Positions 17,539 to 25,683 of a stretch of 64,000 bases of DNA are shown here, piece by piece. Below the pieces are notes generated by a model that saw only the letters and a list, made by a program, of their open reading frames with translations, was not told the origin of the DNA and ran no database searches. This DNA comes from Pseudarthrobacter oxydans (GTDB lineage Bacteria > Actinomycetota > Actinomycetes > Actinomycetales > Micrococcaceae). The DNA is taken from the NCBI RefSeq assembly GCF_030812335.1, contig NZ_JAUSSN010000003.1, positions 1 to 64,000 of the forward strand. The letters are read 5' to 3'. Numbering within the stretch: the stretch's first letter is position 1; every line of letters begins with the position of its first letter. A program made the position numbers and the translations under genes.

Positions 17539-20150
17539 CAACCACGTCTGCGCTGACCTGCCGAACCGTCGCCGACCACTCGTCGGGCCCGGGCAACGAC
17601 CGGACCGCCCCCGCGGGTGCCGCGCCGACGGCGGTTCCCAGATGGACACAGGACCGCCGGCCGGGCCAGGGACGAGTCGAAGTGGCTGTGCCACAGGACC
17701 TGTGCCAGGCCGTGCGGACGCTGGCCCAGAGCCTGCAGGTGGCTCCCGGCTCGATCTGGCTGGCGGCTCATGCAAGGGTGCTCCAAGCGCTGTCCGGCGA
17801 AACGGAGGTCACCACCGGTTGCAGGGACGCGTCGGGGACTTGGCCTTGCGAACTCGACCTGGGACAAGGGTCATGGCGGGCGCTGGTCTCAGAGGCGCAC
17901 GTCCGGGAGGTCCAGGCCCGCGCCGATCGAACCGGTGGACGACAGGCGGGGCAGCCGCCGGCTTCCGCGGCCTACGAGGTGCTATTCAGCACCGATCAGG
18001 ACGACGATCCCGAACTCGCGGAAGGCCTCGTCCTCAGCCTGTCCCTCCGCGCCGGTAGCGCAGGCGAAGCGTTGCGCCTGCGCTACCGGCGCGACGTCCT
18101 CGACGAGGACGCAGCCAGGCGGATCGCTGGCTATCATCTGAGCGCACTCCGCCATCTGGTCGGCGACCCCGAGGCGGAACCCGCCGACGCCGACCTCGTC
18201 GACCCCGAGGAGCGGCAGCTGCAACTAGAACAGCTTGCCGGACCCGAGCGGCCCCGGCCCCAGCGGCGCTTCCACGAACTTTTCGAGGTGCGTGTCCGGC
18301 AGCATCCTGAGCGCATCGCGGCCGTCCAGGACGCGCGCGAGTGGACGTATTCGGAGCTGAACGCCCGCGCCAACCGGATCGCCCGCGCCCTGCACGGGCG
18401 TGGTCTGCGGGCGGAGGACATCGTGGCAGTCGTCGCCGAAAGGGACCTGGAGTGGATGGCCGCCGTCATCGGCATCTTCAAGGCCGGAGGCGCGTACCTG
18501 CCGATCGAACCGCATTTCCCGGCCGACCGAATCGCCAGGACGCTCACGCGGGCGGGGTGCCGGGTGGTGCTGACCGAAGGCGGCAGCACCACCACGCTCG
18601 ACGAGGCACTCGACGGGATGCCTGAATTGACGAAGCTTCTCTTCGAGGACGTCGAGGCCGAGGCGCACGCCGTCGACGACCTCGGCCTGGAGGTGCGGCC
18701 AGACCAACTCGCCTACGTCTACTTCACCTCGGGCTCCACGGGCGAACCGAAGGGTGCAATGTGCGAGCACGAGGGGATGGTGAACCACCTGTACGCCAAG
18801 ATTGAGGACCTGGGGATCGGCCCCGAAGACGTCGTCGCCCAGAGCGCCCCCCAATGCTTCGACATCTCGCTGTGGCAACTGGTCTCGGCCCTGCTCGTCG
18901 GCGGCCGCACACTCATCGTCGAGCAGGACCGGATCCTCGACGTCGAGCGGTTCGTCGACACGGTAGAACGGGGCGCGGTGGCGGTCTTCCAGGTCGTTCC
19001 GTCGTATCTGGACGCCGTGGTGGCGTACCTGGGCGGCAGGCCTCGCGCCTTGCCGCACCTCCGCTGCGTCTCGGCCACAGGGGAGGCTCTAAAGCGCGAG
19101 CTGGTCCGCCGCTGGTTCGACGTGCTGCCGAACGTCAAGCTGGTCAACGCCTATGGACTGACGGAGACCTCGGACGACACGAACCACGAGGTGATGAGCG
19201 CAGCGCCCGCGGGCGGCTCCGTGCCACTGGGCCCGCCGATCCCGAACGTCCGGATCCACATCCTCGACGAGCGGCAGCGGCTCGTGCCGCTCGGGGCGCC
19301 GGGCGAGATCGCCTTCTCCGGAGTATGTGTGGGCCGCGGCTACATCAACGATCCGGAGCGGACGGCGCAGGCGTACTCCACCGACCCCTACGTGGACGGC
19401 GCGCGACTCTATCGGGCCGGCGACTACGGCCGTTGGTCCCCGGACGGCAAGCTGGAGTACCTGGGGCGGCGGGACAACCAAGTCAAGATCTCCGGGTTCC
19501 GCATCGAGATCGGCGACATCGAAAACGCGCTGCTGCGGGTTCCCGCCGTCCGCGACGGCGCCGTCGTCGTCGGTGAGGGCGCCGGGCAGTCCAAGTTCCT
19601 GGTGGCGTTCTACTCCGGCAACCGGCCGCTCGAGGTCGACGAAATCCGCAGCGAGATGGCTGCCCGGGTACCAGGCTACATGGTTCCTTCGACGTACAGG
19701 TGGCAGGAGAGCCTGCCCCTGACCGGCAACGGGAAGATCGACCGGAAGGCTTTGACCCGCATGGCGCGCGAGGTTATTCCCGAGGCCGGCACCGCCACGG
19801 AAGCCCTCTCGGCGGCCGAGCAGCGGCTTGCGGAGGCATGGGCGACGGTGCTCGGCCTGCCGATGGGCCGGATCGGCGGGCAGGACTCGTTCTTTGCACT
19901 CGGCGGGACCTCGTTGTCCGCAGTGAAGCTGGCGGTACTGCTCAAGCGGGCAGTGTCGATCAAGGACATCATGCAGACGCCCATCCTGGCAGACCTGGCG
20001 ACCCTGCTCGAAGCCTCGTCCCCCGCGGACACAGCCGTTCCGCCGGACCCGCGGACGGCGGGAGCCGTCGCGGAGCCCGACTCCATGGCCCCGGCAGGAG
20101 GACCGGTTGGCCTCTCCCACCCGCTACCCATGAAACGAAAGGACCTCTGA
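17535..20150 (+). CDS. Stand-alone NRPS adenylation-carrier protein with partial condensation-like N-terminus
   Basis: 871 aa. Residues 45-230 look like a degenerate second half of a condensation domain, without an HHxxxDG motif. The adenylation domain spans about 245-735: P-loop YFTSGSTGEPKG (396-407), A4 CFDISLWQ (441-448), A5 NAYGLTET (538-545), A8 NQVKISGFRIEIGD, and the catalytic A10 Lys734 in PLTGNGKIDRKAL. A carrier domain follows (about 760-830) with Ser793 in FFALGGTSL. The pocket residues, aligned by hand to the GrsA positions, read D-I-W-Q-S-T-A-D-D-K. I infer activation of Dap from the SbnA/B neighbours, not from the code. There is no thioesterase and no further module. It overlaps both neighbours by 1-4 nt, so it is translationally coupled. 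Confidence 0.9.
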   Translation: MTTTSALTCRTVADHSSGPGNDRTAPAGAAPTAVPRWTQDRRPGQGRVEVAVPQDLCQAVRTLAQSLQVAPGSIWLAAHARVLQALSGETEVTTGCRDASGTWPCELDLGQGSWRALVSEAHVREVQARADRTGGRQAGQPPASAAYEVLFSTDQDDDPELAEGLVLSLSLRAGSAGEALRLRYRRDVLDEDAARRIAGYHLSALRHLVGDPEAEPADADLVDPEERQLQLEQLAGPERPRPQRRFHELFEVRVRQHPERIAAVQDAREWTYSELNARANRIARALHGRGLRAEDIVAVVAERDLEWMAAVIGIFKAGGAYLPIEPHFPADRIARTLTRAGCRVVLTEGGSTTTLDEALDGMPELTKLLFEDVEAEAHAVDDLGLEVRPDQLAYVYFTSGSTGEPKGAMCEHEGMVNHLYAKIEDLGIGPEDVVAQSAPQCFDISLWQLVSALLVGGRTLIVEQDRILDVERFVDTVERGAVAVFQVVPSYLDAVVAYLGGRPRALPHLRCVSATGEALKRELVRRWFDVLPNVKLVNAYGLTETSDDTNHEVMSAAPAGGSVPLGPPIPNVRIHILDERQRLVPLGAPGEIAFSGVCVGRGYINDPERTAQAYSTDPYVDGARLYRAGDYGRWSPDGKLEYLGRRDNQVKISGFRIEIGDIENALLRVPAVRDGAVVVGEGAGQSKFLVAFYSGNRPLEVDEIRSEMAARVPGYMVPSTYRWQESLPLTGNGKIDRKALTRMAREVIPEAGTATEALSAAEQRLAEAWATVLGLPMGRIGGQDSFFALGGTSLSAVKLAVLLKRAVSIKDIMQTPILADLATLLEASSPADTAVPPDPRTAGAVAEPDSMAPAGGPVGLSHPLPMKRKDL

Positions 20151-21154
20151 TGTCGTCTCCTACCCCCAGGATCCAGTTCGACGTGGAACGCCAAGCCGGC
20201 CGGATGCCGCTGCTCATCGTCGAGAACGGCCACGACCCCGTGCTGTGGGCCGAAGAGAACCGAGAGGGGCTGCGTGCGGCGGTGGATGAGCACGGCGCCG
20301 TCCTGGTCCGCGGTCTGGGCCTCCGTGACCCAGCCGAAGTGGCCGATACCTTCCAGCGGCTGGTTTCAGGCGGCCTCATGCCGGACCGGGAGGCTTTCGC
20401 CGCCAGGCAGCCCTACTTGGACGGCGTGTACTCATCCCTGACATGGCCCGCAAACCAGCCGATGTGCATGCACCACGAGCTCAGCTACGCGCTCGAGTTC
20501 CCCGGCCTGATGCTCTTCGCCTGCCTGCAGGCACCCAGTGTGGGTGGGGTGACCGGTGTGGCGGACGCCAGTGCCGTGCTCGATGCCCTGCCGCCGGACA
20601 TCGTCCGTCGGTTCGAAAGCCAGGGGTGGCTGCTCGCCCGCAGCTACAACGGGGACATCGGTGCCTCCTATGAGGAGGCGTTCGGGGTCTCGGACCGCGC
20701 GGATGTCGAGAGCTACTGCCGGGCGCACGAGATCGAGCTCGAGTGGCAGCCCGATGGAGAGCTGCGCACCCGGCAACGGCGCCCTGCCGTGGTTCGGCAC
20801 CCGGCGACTGGCCAACGCTGTTGGTTCAACCAGGTTGCGTTCCTGAGCGAATGGACGATCGCACCCGAGGTGCGGGAATACCTGGTGGACGTCTACGGTC
20901 CTGATGGGCTGCCGTTCAACACCCGCTTCGGCAACGGAGAGCCGATCGGTGAGGAAATCATTGCCCTCCTGAACGAGGTCTATGAGGCCCACACCCTCCG
21001 CACCCCCTGGGAGACGGGGGACCTCATGCTGGTCGACAACATCCGCATGGCGCATAGCCGCGAGGCCTATGAGGGGCCTCGGGAGATTCTTGTCGGCATG
21101 GCCGAGCCGCGCAACATTTTCGATCTCGACAACCACATCCAGGACGGTGCATGA
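20150..21154 (+). CDS. Fe(II)/2-oxoglutarate-dependent oxygenase (TauD/SyrP-like)
   Basis: A 334-aa non-haem iron oxygenase. The facial triad is visible: His108-x-Glu110 in CMHHELSYALEFPG and the distal His302 in NIRMAHSREAYEG. Arg311 is the likely 2-oxoglutarate anchor. The HxExSY form with Glu instead of Asp is typical of the SyrP-like branch, some of which hydroxylate amino acids bound to carrier domains. It probably oxidises the activated monomer or the product; the position is unknown. ATG 20150 overlaps the upstream stop (TGATG), and its own stop overlaps the next start (ATGA). The known poly-Dap and poly-lysine systems as I recall them do not include such an enzyme. Confidence 0.87.
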   Translation: MSSPTPRIQFDVERQAGRMPLLIVENGHDPVLWAEENREGLRAAVDEHGAVLVRGLGLRDPAEVADTFQRLVSGGLMPDREAFAARQPYLDGVYSSLTWPANQPMCMHHELSYALEFPGLMLFACLQAPSVGGVTGVADASAVLDALPPDIVRRFESQGWLLARSYNGDIGASYEEAFGVSDRADVESYCRAHEIELEWQPDGELRTRQRRPAVVRHPATGQRCWFNQVAFLSEWTIAPEVREYLVDVYGPDGLPFNTRFGNGEPIGEEIIALLNEVYEAHTLRTPWETGDLMLVDNIRMAHSREAYEGPREILVGMAEPRNIFDLDNHIQDGA

Positions 21155-22221
21155 TGACAGAGCTTGCCAGTTCCCCTGCCGCAGCGGCCGCAGAGCCGAA
21201 GACGGTTCCGCCCTTCGCCGTCATCTCAGGGACCCAGGTGCAGCAGGTGCTTCAGGGACGGGAAAAGGAGGTCATCGAGCTGGTCGAGCAGACCTACCGC
21301 GTGCATGCAGCCGGAGATACGGTGAACCCCCCGTCTTACTTCCTGCGCTTCCCGGACCGGCCTACCTCGCGCATCATCGCCCTGCCGGCCTCGGTCGGCG
21401 GACAAGTAGAGGTTGACGGCATCAAATGGGTCTCCAGCTTCCCGGACAATGTGGCATCGGGAATTCCGCGCGCCTCTGCGGTGTTGATCCTCAACGACCA
21501 GGCAACGGGGTACCCCTTGGCTTGCATGGAGGGCTCCATCATCAGCGCCTCCAGGACCGCTGCATCTGCCGCCGCTGCTGCCGACTGGCTCAGCCGGGGA
21601 CGCGGGCGTCCCCGGCGGATAGGGTTCTTGGGCGTTGGCCTCATTGCCCGCTACATCCACACCTTCCTGAAGGCCACCGACTGGTCCTTCGACGAGATTG
21701 GGGTGTTCGACCTCTCGGGTGAGAGTGAGGAGGGTTTCAAGGGCTATCTCGAGCGCAGCGGTACAGGTGCCCGGGTGACCGTGCACGACGGCCCCGAGCA
21801 GCTGATCAGAAGCAGCGACCTCGTCGTGTTCGCCACGGTGGCGGGGCAGCCGCACGTGCACGATACGACGTGGTTCGCGCACAAGCCGCTGGTACTGCAC
21901 GTGTCCCTGCGCGATCTGGCCCCTGAGATCCTGCTGGCGTCCACCAACATCCTCGACGACGTCGACCACTGCCTGAAAGCCGGGACGTCGGCCCACCTCG
22001 CGGAGCAGAAGGTCGGCAACAGGGACTTCGTGGACGGCACCTTGGCCGACGTCATGGAAGGCAGGGTCTCGCTGACGGACGACCGCCCTATTGTGTTCTC
22101 GCCGTTCGGACTGGGCGTGCTCGACCTGGCAGTCGGCAAGTACGTCTACGACGAACTTGCCGGCAGTGGCCAGCTCCGGGTGGTCGAGGATTTCTTTTCC
22201 GAGTTGCGTCGGTACGGCTGA
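21151..22221 (+). CDS. SbnB-like 2,3-diaminopropionate biosynthesis dehydrogenase
   Basis: A 356-aa member of the ornithine cyclodeaminase/mu-crystallin fold. It has a Rossmann NAD-binding motif IGFLGVGLIARYIH at 157-170, the substrate region VDGIKWVSSFPDN (88-100) typical of SbnB, and SPFGLGVLDLAVGKYVY near the end. SbnB-type enzymes oxidatively cleave the SbnA product to L-2,3-diaminopropionate, 2-oxoglutarate and NADH. The 2-oxoglutarate released is also the co-substrate of the neighbouring oxygenase. ATG 21151 overlaps the oxygenase stop; ATG 21154 is an alternative. Together with the first gene of the operon it makes the Dap monomer supply convincing. Confidence 0.9.
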   Translation: MMTELASSPAAAAAEPKTVPPFAVISGTQVQQVLQGREKEVIELVEQTYRVHAAGDTVNPPSYFLRFPDRPTSRIIALPASVGGQVEVDGIKWVSSFPDNVASGIPRASAVLILNDQATGYPLACMEGSIISASRTAASAAAAADWLSRGRGRPRRIGFLGVGLIARYIHTFLKATDWSFDEIGVFDLSGESEEGFKGYLERSGTGARVTVHDGPEQLIRSSDLVVFATVAGQPHVHDTTWFAHKPLVLHVSLRDLAPEILLASTNILDDVDHCLKAGTSAHLAEQKVGNRDFVDGTLADVMEGRVSLTDDRPIVFSPFGLGVLDLAVGKYVYDELAGSGQLRVVEDFFSELRRYG

Positions 22222-22272
22222 CCCTGCAGCGCAAACCGCATTCATGATTCGCACTCACCGAGGAGTGACGCA

Positions 22273-23397
22273 ATGCTCTCCCTACCGCAGATGCTGGGGA
22301 ATGTGTCCAAGGCCTACGTCCAGTCCCCTGAGGACTGGGCCCGGTCGGTCACCGACGTCCTGCGGGACGCCGCGATCTACCACCAGGCCGCAAACGGCTT
22401 CTACCGCGCCCAGTGTGACGCCCTGGGAGTCGACCCCGCCACGATCAAGGACATCAACGACCTGCAATTCCTGCCACTGTTGCCGGTCGGCATGTTCAAG
22501 CGTCCCGACACCAAGGTGCTGCTTACTTGCTCCCTGGCCGACGTCGAGACCGAAACCCGCTCCAGCGGAACCCGCGGTGTCCCTTCCGTCATCCCCCGCA
22601 ACAGCGAGACAATGACCTTGGCGCTGGTCGCCGTGCTCGGCACCTACCGGGAGTTCTTCAGCCTGTCCGGGGGCGCGGGACTTTTCTTGAACCCGTCGGA
22701 CCCGGAAGCCTCGGAGATGGGACTGCTCAAAGACTTAAACATCCTGAACAGCGTCTTCGACCACCACGCATATCTCGTTGCCGACCAGGCGTTCGACGCC
22801 GGGGAGGCCCTGGAGCACCTGCGACGGTGGGAGGGACATATGACACGCCACATCGTCAGTCCGCCGTTCCTCATCGACCGGCTCCTCCGGTTCCTTGAGC
22901 GGGAGAATATCAGTGTGCACTTGGACCCGTTCAGCATGATCATCACTCTCGGGGGCTGGAAGCGGCACACAGCCGAGGCCATCCCTAATGAGAGTTTTCG
23001 GGAACGGTGCCACGACTTGCTCGGCGTGCTTGCGGTGAACGTGCGCGACATGTACGGGATGATCGAGTCGAACATGCTCGCTGTCGAATGCCACCTGCAT
23101 CGCAAGCACGTTCCGCCATGGTGCTACATCTCCATCCGGGACCCTGGCCAAAGCGCCAAGGAGATCGCCCCCGGAGAGACCGGCACCATCGCCGTACTGG
23201 ACGCCCTCAGCACCAGCTACCCCGGTTTCCTCCTCACCGACGACATGGGCGACGTCGAGACCGGCACCTGCGGGTGCGGCAGAACCGGCCAGGTCATCAA
23301 CTTCCGCCGCCGGGGGCAGGGCGGCGGGCTTGGCCACTGCCCAGTCAGCATCGAGCGCTACCTCGGTTCGGGCACTACTGAATCGCACCGGGTTTGA
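22273..23397 (+). CDS. LuxE-like acyl-protein synthetase (ANL superfamily)
   Basis: A 374-aa protein resembling LuxE/PaaK-type acyl-protein synthetases, which activate a carboxylate as acyl-adenylate and pass it to a protein thiol. SSGTRGVPS (about 96-104) is the P-loop-like segment, VRDMYGMIESNM is the ANL A5-like motif, and LTDDMGDVETG-CGCGRTGQV is the A7/A8-like region. It could prime, cap or release the carrier-bound chain; the substrate is unknown. GAGGAG lies 8 nt before ATG 22273, 51 nt after the sbnB-like stop, so it is the last gene of the operon. Its final residues (GTTESHRV) run into transposase-derived sequence, so the native C-terminus may have been slightly altered. Confidence 0.8.
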   Translation: MLSLPQMLGNVSKAYVQSPEDWARSVTDVLRDAAIYHQAANGFYRAQCDALGVDPATIKDINDLQFLPLLPVGMFKRPDTKVLLTCSLADVETETRSSGTRGVPSVIPRNSETMTLALVAVLGTYREFFSLSGGAGLFLNPSDPEASEMGLLKDLNILNSVFDHHAYLVADQAFDAGEALEHLRRWEGHMTRHIVSPPFLIDRLLRFLERENISVHLDPFSMIITLGGWKRHTAEAIPNESFRERCHDLLGVLAVNVRDMYGMIESNMLAVECHLHRKHVPPWCYISIRDPGQSAKEIAPGETGTIAVLDALSTSYPGFLLTDDMGDVETGTCGCGRTGQVINFRRRGQGGGLGHCPVSIERYLGSGTTESHRV

Positions 23398-23539
23398 TGG
23401 AGACATCGATTACAGCGTCCCGGCCAGAATCGCCTCCTCCGCCCGGAAGCTAATACGCCACCTGCTCGCGGATTGGCCCTGGGAAACCGCCTGGACGGAC
23501 CTGTTCAACCGGACCTTCCCACGGCCGGCAAAGACCTGA
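23398..23539 (+). pseudogene. Transposase C-terminal relic (IS1380/IS4-like ending)
   Basis: Downstream of the LuxE-like gene a plus frame reads IDYSVPARIASSARKLIRHL, then DWPWETAWTDLFNRTF, and a stop. The WPWxxxWxxLF ending resembles the C-termini of actinobacterial IS transposases as I know them. No N-terminal or DDE part remains. Together with the abrupt end of the ectB relic near 23690 it suggests a deleted insertion sequence. The family call is tentative. Confidence 0.4.
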
Positions 23540-23690
23540 CCGGCCGCCCCGCACCAAGACAACCTAGGACCACAGTGGAACACCACCGGCAGCGGGGCCG
23601 GACAATCCGGCCTGCCCAGATCCCGCCCCGCCCGGCCACACCAAATCCCGCGGTCCTCAACGAGCCCGTCGGTGGATCAAGGCTGAGACC
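23540..23690 (+). mobile_element. Probable right end of a deleted insertion sequence
   Basis: Non-coding sequence between the transposase-tail relic and the truncated ectB-like gene. ectB homology on the minus strand stops exactly where GTCCAGGGGGAGGGG meets TCTCAGCCTTGATCCACC, so the latter is a candidate IS terminus. The other end and a target duplication were not found. Confidence 0.35.
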
Positions 23691-24215
23691 CCTCCCCCTG
23701 GACGGTCTCCACGATGACGGCGGCCTCCACGATGACGGCGGCGGGCGTGTCGACGCCTGAGCCGCTATCCTCCAGGGCATGGCGAAGCCACAGGAAGTCC
23801 GCCGTCTGGCCGTCCAGGAATCCGTCATAGGGCATGCTGGATGCGTTCGTTAGCGGAACCCCGGCGCCCGTCCGCTTCATGGAATTGCCTGTCACTGCGA
23901 GGGATCCAAGAGTCATCCCGTTGGAATGCATTCGTGAAGCCGAGGATGTGGGTCCTGCCGGTGACTTTTCGAGCCAGCTTCAGGGCCGCTTCGACTGAGT
24001 TTGTCCCGGTGGGCCCTGGAAACATGACTTTGTAGTCAAACTTCCGGGGCTTCAGGATCAGCTCGTGGAACGCTTCCAGAAAGCGCCGCTTGGCAACTGT
24101 TTTCATGTCGAGGGAGCGGACGATTGCTCCGGAGAGCAGATATTCGACGAGCGGTCGGAGCAACTCAGAATTGTTGTGACCGTAGTTCAGGGCGCCGGCG
24201 CCGTGCCCGGTAATG
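23680..24215 (-). pseudogene. ectB: Diaminobutyrate-2-oxoglutarate aminotransferase (EctB-like) fragment
   Basis: Minus-strand sequence from about 24215 reads [20 protein letters not shown] and continues with [20 protein letters not shown] and [17 protein letters not shown]. It then shifts frame to [16 protein letters not shown] and [16 protein letters not shown]. This is the internal part of the class III aminotransferase EctB, which makes L-2,4-diaminobutyrate from aspartate semialdehyde. Missing are the N-terminus and everything after VQGEG, including the PLP lysine. There is one frameshift near 23930 and an 18-nt tandem duplication near 23705-23745 that doubles the AAVIVE segment. It is non-functional, and truncated by the IS-like sequence. 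Confidence 0.85.
23705..23750 (+). repeat. 18-nt tandem duplication inside the ectB relic
   Basis: The unit GGCCTCCACGATGACGGC occurs twice in a row (first copy with one difference), adding six in-frame codons to the relic. It looks like replication slippage after loss of function. Confidence 0.75.
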
Positions 24216-24432
24216 ATTCCAAGCTATGGAATCCGGCTAAGTTACGGATCCGTAGGCCGTACCCGAATCCTCGATCAATATCCGGCCGGGTCTATTTAGC
24301 TGCACTCACACGGCAAGTCGTCCGAATCAAGTAGTCCGAATAAAGTAGTCCAGGATCCGCATCAACGCACAGCGCCCTCGGGGAATCTGCCGAAGCGGCG
24401 TGGTGCTGTAACCGTTCTTCTGGAGCTGGATG
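24216..24432 (+). other. Intergenic stretch at the right edge of the island
   Basis: No gene is visible. It contains a 12-bp perfect palindrome TACGGATCCGTA (24243-24254). It also contains a 14-nt tandem repeat, GTCCGAATCAAGTA then GTCCGAATAAAGTA, with a partial third copy (24320-24351). The island-chromosome junction probably lies here. Confidence 0.5.
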
Positions 24433-25452
24433 TCAGCCGCGTGAGGCCAGGGCGTAGGTGGCGGTGGCGTAGGCCAGGGCCGCGGACATCTCCTTGAGCA
24501 GGTCCGCGTTGATGTTGCTGATGGTGTCGCAGGCCTTGTGGTAGCAGGGATCGAGTTTCTTGCCGGCCACGCCGCCGTAGGCCTGCACCTGGGCTTTGGT
24601 CTTTGACTCCACCTCGCCGGTGAACAGCCCGCCGCCGGGAATGCCTGCCCTGAGGAACGGTTCGTAATCGGAGTCGCCGTCGACAAAGGGCGTTGTTTCC
24701 GCCGGCAGCGAGTTGCTTTCGAAGAACCGGAAAAAGACCTCCTCGATCTCCTGGGAGCCCTTCGGCCCGGCCTCCCCGAAATCCGATCCGTCGCCGTCGT
24801 GAAAGGACCGCACCCCGTTCGGCGAGGCTGCCATGTCCACATTCAGGTAAAGCGCCGTCCGGCGGACTTCGTCCGCGCTCAGCTCGTCAACGTAGTGCCG
24901 CGAACCATCGAGGTCATCCTCCTCGGCGCCCCAGAACGCAAACCGGACCCGGTTCGCCGGGCTGAACCCGCTGTCCTTCATCCACCGGGCGATCTCCAGC
25001 ATCGCCGCGACCCCGCTGCCGTTGTCGTTGATCCCGGGCCCCTCCCGCACGGAGTCCAGGTGCCCGCCCACCACCACCGTGTTCCCGGCGTCGCCTGCGG
25101 TGTCGGCCAGGATGTTGAAGCTCTCCACCTGCTTGCGGTTCCTGCCCTCGCCGCGGAAGCTGAAGGTCTGCCGGACCGGGGTGTACCCCGCGGCACGCAG
25201 CTGCTCCTCGACATAGCGCGCGGAGGCCTCATACCCGGAGGTCCCCGACGCGCGGTTGCCACCATTGTCATCAGCAATCCGCTGCAACGCCTCCAGATGG
25301 CCCACCATGCCCCGGCCGCTGAACTCCGCCAGCAACGCCCTCGGATCCACGCCACCGGCAGGATTCAGCCGCGAGGCAGTGCAGCCAGAGAGCACAAGAC
25401 TGATTGCAAGCAAGATGGCTGCGGCCGCAGCCGTTCCGGGCCTTTTCATCAT
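24433..25452 (-). CDS. M28-family zinc aminopeptidase lipoprotein
   Basis: A 339-aa secreted peptidase. The signal peptide ends in LSGC (Cys about 24), so it is a lipoprotein. An N-terminal helical region (GMVGHLEALQRIADDNGGNRASGTSGYEASARYVEEQL) precedes the M28 metallopeptidase domain. The zinc ligands are His and Asp in VVVGGHLDSV and in GINDNGSGVAAMLEIA, with the catalytic Glu pair in FAFWGAEEDDLDGS. A late Asp (DGDSDYEPF) and a His (CYHKACDT) complete the site. It likely trims peptides outside the cell. The start is ATG 25452 with GGAGGA about 8 nt upstream. It is divergent from the LLM monooxygenase gene. Confidence 0.92.
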   Translation of the reverse strand: MMKRPGTAAAAAILLAISLVLSGCTASRLNPAGGVDPRALLAEFSGRGMVGHLEALQRIADDNGGNRASGTSGYEASARYVEEQLRAAGYTPVRQTFSFRGEGRNRKQVESFNILADTAGDAGNTVVVGGHLDSVREGPGINDNGSGVAAMLEIARWMKDSGFSPANRVRFAFWGAEEDDLDGSRHYVDELSADEVRRTALYLNVDMAASPNGVRSFHDGDGSDFGEAGPKGSQEIEEVFFRFFESNSLPAETTPFVDGDSDYEPFLRAGIPGGGLFTGEVESKTKAQVQAYGGVAGKKLDPCYHKACDTISNINADLLKEMSAALAYATATYALASRG

Positions 25453-25635
25453 GTGGACATCCTCCATCCCACGAAGATAACGCCCAGACCGTTCCAGAGG
25501 AAGACTCTGCCCGGGTGGCGACGGCTCCCGTCCCTCATTGTGGTGGCCTCCGGCCCGCCCCCCGCACAGCCTGGGGAATACTCCAACGCGGCGGGGGTTA
25601 TACCGGTCGATAGATGCAAATGCATGTAAATCGGT

Positions 25636-25641
25636 TATAGT
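25636..25641 (+). promoter_or_regulatory. Possible -10 box of the LLM monooxygenase operon
   Basis: TATAGT lies 43 nt before the gene. It sits next to TGCAAATGCA-type inverted sequence (25615-25624) that could serve as a MarR operator. No strong -35 is seen. Confidence 0.35.
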
Positions 25642-25683
25642 GGAAACAGTTCCCGGAAGTCTCCGGCCACGGAAAGGCACATC

